In this document: positions 60,845-64,000 of the stretch, one piece after another
Position numbering within the stretch: position 1 is the stretch's first letter
Layout of the letters: each line of letters begins with the position of its first letter
Assembly: GCA_030440445.1 (NCBI GenBank)
Contig: CP098528.1
Span: 4,030,001 to 4,094,000, forward strand
Origin: Halomonas sp. KG2
Lineage (GTDB): Bacteria > Pseudomonadota > Gammaproteobacteria > Pseudomonadales > Halomonadaceae
Length of the DNA stretch: 64,000 bases
Direction of reading: 5' to 3'
Position numbers and translations under genes: made by a program
The notes under the pieces: generated by a model
Told to the model about the DNA's origin: nothing
The model's input: the letters and a program-made list of their open reading frames with translations, nothing else
Database searches by the model: none

Positions 60845-61951
60845 ATGGGACCTTTTCCTCATGACGCGCCAAACGTAACCATAAGCGATGCAAACCCAGC
60901 GGGCACCGATGGTTTTGAATTTGTTGAATTTGCCCATCCTGAGCCGGAAAAGTTAGACAGCCTGTTTCGGCAAATGGGTTTCGTCCCCGTTGCCAAGCAC
61001 CGTGATAAGTCAATCACCGTTTATCGTCAGGGTGATATTAACTATCTGCTTAACAGCGAGCCTAACTCCCACGCGTCAGCGTTTATTGAGGCGCACGGCC
61101 CTTGTGCACCGGCCATGGCTTGGCGCGTTGTTGATGCTCAGCACGCCCTAAAACGTGCCGTTGAGTTAGGGGCTGAAGAGTTCACTGGCAATAAATCCAT
61201 CGACGCGCCTGCCGTTGTTGGTATTGGCGGCTCGCTGCTTTACTTTATTGATACGTATGGCGAAAAAGGCAGCTGTTATTCAAATGAGTTTGACTGGTTA
61301 GATGAGGTAAACCCTAAGCCTAAAGGGTTTGGCTTTTACTATCTTGACCACCTCACTCATAACGTTATTCGCGGCAATATGGACACGTGGTATAAGTTTT
61401 ATCACGACACCTTTAACTTCCGTGAAATACGCTACTTCGATATCACCGGTAAAGTCACCGGCCTTACTAGCCGCGCTTTAACTTCTCCCGATGGCAAAAT
61501 TCGTATCCCGATTAACGAGAGTGCCGACGATCACAGCCAAATTGAAGAGTACTTGCGCGAGTATAATGGCGAAGGTATTCAGCACATTGCCATTGCAACG
61601 AACGATATCTATACCGGCACTGACTTAATTGCTGATGCGGGGCTTGAGTTTATGCCTGGCCCACCGAACATCTATTATGAAAAATCGCTTGAGCGCGTAA
61701 AAGATCACCAAGAGCCCCTCGATAAACTCCGTAACCGTGGCATTTTGATTGATGGTGAAGGCGTTGTAGGCGGTGGCGAAACCAGAATTTTGCTACAGAT
61801 TTTCTCAAAAACGGTGATTGGCCCGATCTTCTTCGAGTTTATCCAGCGTAAAGGCGATGATGGTTTTGGAGAGGGCAATTTTAAAGCACTGTTCGAATCC
61901 ATCGAAGAAGATCAAATTAACCGCGGAGTGTTGCAAAGCACTGCTGACTAG
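60845..61951 (+). CDS. hppD: 4-hydroxyphenylpyruvate dioxygenase
   Basis: 368 residues from ATG 60845 (AGGAGAGA upstream). Two vicinal-oxygen-chelate halves: N-terminal FEFVEFAHPEPEKLDSLFRQ, C-terminal DHLTHNVIRGNMDTWYKFYH with the first iron His, the second His in GEGIQHIAIATND and the Glu in GPIFFEFIQRKGDDGFGEGN. It turns 4-hydroxyphenylpyruvate from tyrosine into homogentisate, which HmgA elsewhere in the window cleaves. A small Rieske gene follows after 22-40 bp. Confidence 0.96.
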   Translation: MGPFPHDAPNVTISDANPAGTDGFEFVEFAHPEPEKLDSLFRQMGFVPVAKHRDKSITVYRQGDINYLLNSEPNSHASAFIEAHGPCAPAMAWRVVDAQHALKRAVELGAEEFTGNKSIDAPAVVGIGGSLLYFIDTYGEKGSCYSNEFDWLDEVNPKPKGFGFYYLDHLTHNVIRGNMDTWYKFYHDTFNFREIRYFDITGKVTGLTSRALTSPDGKIRIPINESADDHSQIEEYLREYNGEGIQHIAIATNDIYTGTDLIADAGLEFMPGPPNIYYEKSLERVKDHQEPLDKLRNRGILIDGEGVVGGGETRILLQIFSKTVIGPIFFEFIQRKGDDGFGEGNFKALFESIEEDQINRGVLQSTAD

Positions 61952-61991
61952 TACTTATGACTAGTGCTGCTAAATGGTAAAAGGAAGCACT

Positions 61992-62357
61992 GTGTACGAC
62001 GCGTGGCGTAACTATGCAAATGCCCCCCAAGAGGGGGCGATTGTTTGCCCTTCTAACCTTATAGAAGAAGGCAATGCACACTGCATGGAAGTTATTAGTA
62101 ACGATGGTTCTTTCCCCGTCATTGTAACGCGCATAGAGGGTGCAATTTATTGCTACGTCAATGCCTGCCCCCATCAATACTTACCTTTAAATTACCGGTC
62201 GGACAGTGTTATTTCGTCAGATAGAAGCCGTTTGCTATGCAGTGCCCATGGCGCAGCGTTTGATATTAAAACAGGCAACTGTTTAACGGGCTCCTTCGAT
62301 AAACTTGACGCAATACCGGTGTTTGAAGACCAAGAAAGAAATGTATGCATTGGCTGA
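61992..62357 (+). CDS. Small Rieske 2Fe-2S protein next to hppD
   Basis: 121 residues from GTG 61992 with AAGGAAG upstream; an ATG at 61974 without ribosome site would add six residues. Rieske ligands: NACPHQYLPLN and LLCSAHGAAFDIKTGNCLTG (C-x-H and C-x-x-H). No oxygenase domain, so it is a ferredoxin-type electron carrier. Its tight position after hppD suggests cotranscription. 4-hydroxyphenylpyruvate dioxygenase does not need an electron donor for turnover, so the partner may reactivate its iron or serve another enzyme. Confidence 0.85.
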   Translation: MYDAWRNYANAPQEGAIVCPSNLIEEGNAHCMEVISNDGSFPVIVTRIEGAIYCYVNACPHQYLPLNYRSDSVISSDRSRLLCSAHGAAFDIKTGNCLTGSFDKLDAIPVFEDQERNVCIG

Positions 62358-62365
62358 TGCTAGAT

Positions 62366-62409
62366 TAAGCCCTGCGATAATGGCCTCAGGCGGCCTACCG
62401 CAGGGCTTA
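62366..62409. terminator. Strong stem-loop between the Rieske gene and nhaC
   Basis: TAAGCCCTGCG and CGCAGGGCTTA pair perfectly over 11 bp, with a second small GGCC/GGCC stem in the loop. It lies between convergent genes, so probably terminates both. Confidence 0.75.
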
Positions 62410-62413
62410 TCGC

Positions 62414-63826
62414 TTATAGCGTGAGACCGAGCAAAAGGTAAGCAGCCAAGGAGAGTGTGGCAACGGTAAGCGCAAAGGGAATTTGCGTCTTGATATGGTC
62501 GATATGGTCAGAAGCAGCCCCTGTTGAGGCAAGCACTGAGGTATCCGACAACGGCGAACAGTGGTCCCCGAACACACCGCCACCCGCTACGGCTGCCACC
62601 GTGGCATATACCAGCGGTGTCAGCATATCGCTGCTGAAGTTGAATGCGAGCGGCACAGCCAGCGGCATCATGATAGCGAAGGTGCCCCAAGAGGTACCGG
62701 TTGAAAAGGCGATAACGGCAGCGATCAGAAATGTCATCGCTGGTAGTAATGCCGGTGTCAGCCATCCACCGGTGGCTTCAACAATATAGCTCGCCGTGCC
62801 CATGTCTTTGGAAAGCTGATTCAACGAATAGGCTAACGCCAGAATAATAATGGCTGGCATTACTCCCTTCATCCCGGCCATCGAGGTTTTCATAATGTCG
62901 TTGAAGGGAATGCCCTGAAGGCGCATAACGATACCGAGAAACACAGAAGCCGCCAGAAACGCTTCCATGGTTTTGGCCGAATCCATCACGATAAAGGTGC
63001 CGACAGCAACGCCGATCACCACCAGCACCGGGGCGAAAAAATTCCAGAATAGGTTGGTACGCGCACCATCATAAGGCGGAATTTCTGTCAGCTCCTCGCC
63101 CACCAGCGGTTCAGCCCCATCACGCAGCACTTTGCCCTCTTCCTGAGCGCGACGCTCGGCTTCTCGCATCGGTCCAAAAAGTGGAATAACACCGACAATG
63201 ACCAGCCCCACGACCAGCACCGAGAGCCATGCATAGAGGTTAAAGGGAACCGCATGTAGAAACACGCCCATCGCCTGTGCAGCATTTTCGATGGGTCCCA
63301 TGCCAATCAGTAAACCAGAAATAAACACTGCCCAGCCAGTGATCGGAACCATCACACTCACCGGGGCGGAAGTGGAGTCCGCGATATACGCCAGCTTTTC
63401 CCGCGATACCCGATAGCGATCCGTCAGGCCGCGCATGGTGCTACCGACAAACAAGGGGCTGAAATAGTCGCTGAAGAAAACGAACATGCCCATCACCCAG
63501 GCGATCAACTGAACCCGCACTCGCGATAAAGCACGGCGTTCCACCCAGGCGGTAAAGTTCTGAATCGCCCCTGTGCGTTGGAAGAACGCGATCACTGTGC
63601 CAATGAAAAGCTCCAACAGCAGTATCCAGGAGAAACTGGTGGTGCCCAGGGTTTCCTTTAATAGCGTGGGAAAGCCCATCAAGCCATTGCCTAGGGTAAT
63701 CACTCCAACGAAACAGGCGACTGCCAGCGAGAAAACGGTGTTGCGGGTAATAAATGCCAGCACAATGGCTAACGCCGCCGGCATGATGGAAAGCAGCCCA
63801 ATATGATCTTGAGGATCCATTGTCAT
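62414..63826 (-). CDS. NhaC-family sodium/proton antiporter or related carrier
   Basis: 470 residues, about 12 hydrophobic segments. Family landmarks: FFSDYFSPLFVGSTMRGLTD, ADSTSAPVSVMVPITGWAVF and AFSTGTSWGTFAIMMPLAVP, then GGGVFGDHCSPLSDTSVLAS. NhaC-type carriers exchange sodium for protons, and some relatives move amino or organic acids. It follows an unrecognised gene in the same direction. The second ATG (63820) has better ribosome-site spacing than the first. Confidence 0.9.
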   Translation of the reverse strand: MTMDPQDHIGLLSIMPAALAIVLAFITRNTVFSLAVACFVGVITLGNGLMGFPTLLKETLGTTSFSWILLLELFIGTVIAFFQRTGAIQNFTAWVERRALSRVRVQLIAWVMGMFVFFSDYFSPLFVGSTMRGLTDRYRVSREKLAYIADSTSAPVSVMVPITGWAVFISGLLIGMGPIENAAQAMGVFLHAVPFNLYAWLSVLVVGLVIVGVIPLFGPMREAERRAQEEGKVLRDGAEPLVGEELTEIPPYDGARTNLFWNFFAPVLVVIGVAVGTFIVMDSAKTMEAFLAASVFLGIVMRLQGIPFNDIMKTSMAGMKGVMPAIIILALAYSLNQLSKDMGTASYIVEATGGWLTPALLPAMTFLIAAVIAFSTGTSWGTFAIMMPLAVPLAFNFSSDMLTPLVYATVAAVAGGGVFGDHCSPLSDTSVLASTGAASDHIDHIKTQIPFALTVATLSLAAYLLLGLTL

Positions 63827-63854
63827 CTCTCTTTTTTATAATGGTGAGTGGGGA

Positions 63855-64000
63855 TCAAGTTTCTTGTTTTGCCTTACGGCGCTCCATTTCACTGGTCAGG
63901 TAGAAACCCAACCGACGCACGGGATCGGGCGGCATCCAACTCGCCTTGCCGAATAACGACGCAATATTTTCGACCGGCTGACCCATGGCATGGCGCGCCA
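63855..64000 (-). CDS. C-terminal end of an unrecognised protein (cut by right edge)
   Basis: The last 48 codons of a minus-strand gene, ending ...LGFYLTSEMERRKAKQET and a TGA at 63855-63857. The phrase AMGQPVENIASLFGKASWMP looks like the tail of a globular enzyme. It is 28 bp upstream of nhaC and probably cotranscribed. I cannot identify the family from this fragment. Confidence 0.6.
   Translation of the reverse strand, partial: ARHAMGQPVENIASLFGKASWMPPDPVRRLGFYLTSEMERRKAKQET

Overview
The window looks like chromosomal DNA of a halophilic gammaproteobacterium, most likely Halomonadaceae (Halomonas/Vreelandella). This is inferred from protein style (an acidic giant adhesin, NhaC-type antiporter, NSS, TRAP and Tct transporters) and from the paa/homogentisate gene repertoire; no rRNA or other taxonomic marker is present.

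Region 1 (1-16.4 kb), surface adhesion. The minus strand carries most of a giant type I-secreted, LapA/BapA-like adhesin (over 4,000 residues here, C-terminus beyond the left edge). It has an N-terminal retention-module-like segment, 32 tandem Ig-like repeats of 106-113 residues, and larger VCBS/T1SS-143-type repeats. Immediately upstream in the same operon is a TolC-family exporter fused to an OmpA peptidoglycan-binding domain. A response regulator with an AraC-type DNA-binding domain follows, surrounded by AT-rich non-coding DNA.

Region 2 (16.4-32.5 kb), phenylacetate catabolism. PaaX repressor, then paaN-paaY on the minus strand, paaFGHIJK with a strong terminator, and paaABCDE-paaZ. Together they activate phenylacetate to its CoA ester, epoxidise and open the ring, and beta-oxidise the product to acetyl-CoA and succinyl-CoA.

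Region 3 (32.5-44.3 kb), homogentisate route. A DctPQM TRAP transporter, a MarR regulator with two micro-ORFs upstream, then an operon encoding an MBL-fold protein, a flavin hydroxylase with a small DUF2783 partner (resembling the two-component 3-hydroxyphenylacetate 6-hydroxylase MhaAB), HmgA, fumarylacetoacetase and maleylacetoacetate isomerase. A Bcr/CflA-type MFS exporter follows. A palindrome ATACTTAAGTAT or a close relative recurs upstream of dctP, of the MBL-mha operon and of a distant orphan dctP paralogue, suggesting one regulon.

Region 4 (44.3-56 kb). A fused indolepyruvate ferredoxin oxidoreductase faces a divergent Lrp/AsnC regulator; it should turn aryl-pyruvates into aryl-acetyl-CoA and so feed region 2. 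Next is a block of class V aminotransferase-fold enzyme, TctA, TctB, TctC and divergent LysR. It is flanked by two related 57-bp fragments and, on one side, a glutathione S-transferase pseudogene, then followed by the orphan TRAP binding protein.

Region 5 (56-64 kb), tyrosine catabolism and transport. A DUF6455-like protein behind an FNR/Anr-like box, an NSS transporter preceded by two TyrR/PhhR-like boxes, the PhhR/TyrR regulator itself, an Lrp/AsnC regulator divergent from hppD (4-hydroxyphenylpyruvate dioxygenase), a small Rieske protein, an NhaC antiporter, and the C-terminus of an unrecognised protein at the right edge.

Taken together the window is largely an aromatic amino acid/aryl-acetate catabolic island (Phe, Tyr, phenylacetate, 3-hydroxyphenylacetate) next to a large adhesin locus. 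I saw no tRNA, rRNA, CRISPR array or intact insertion sequence.
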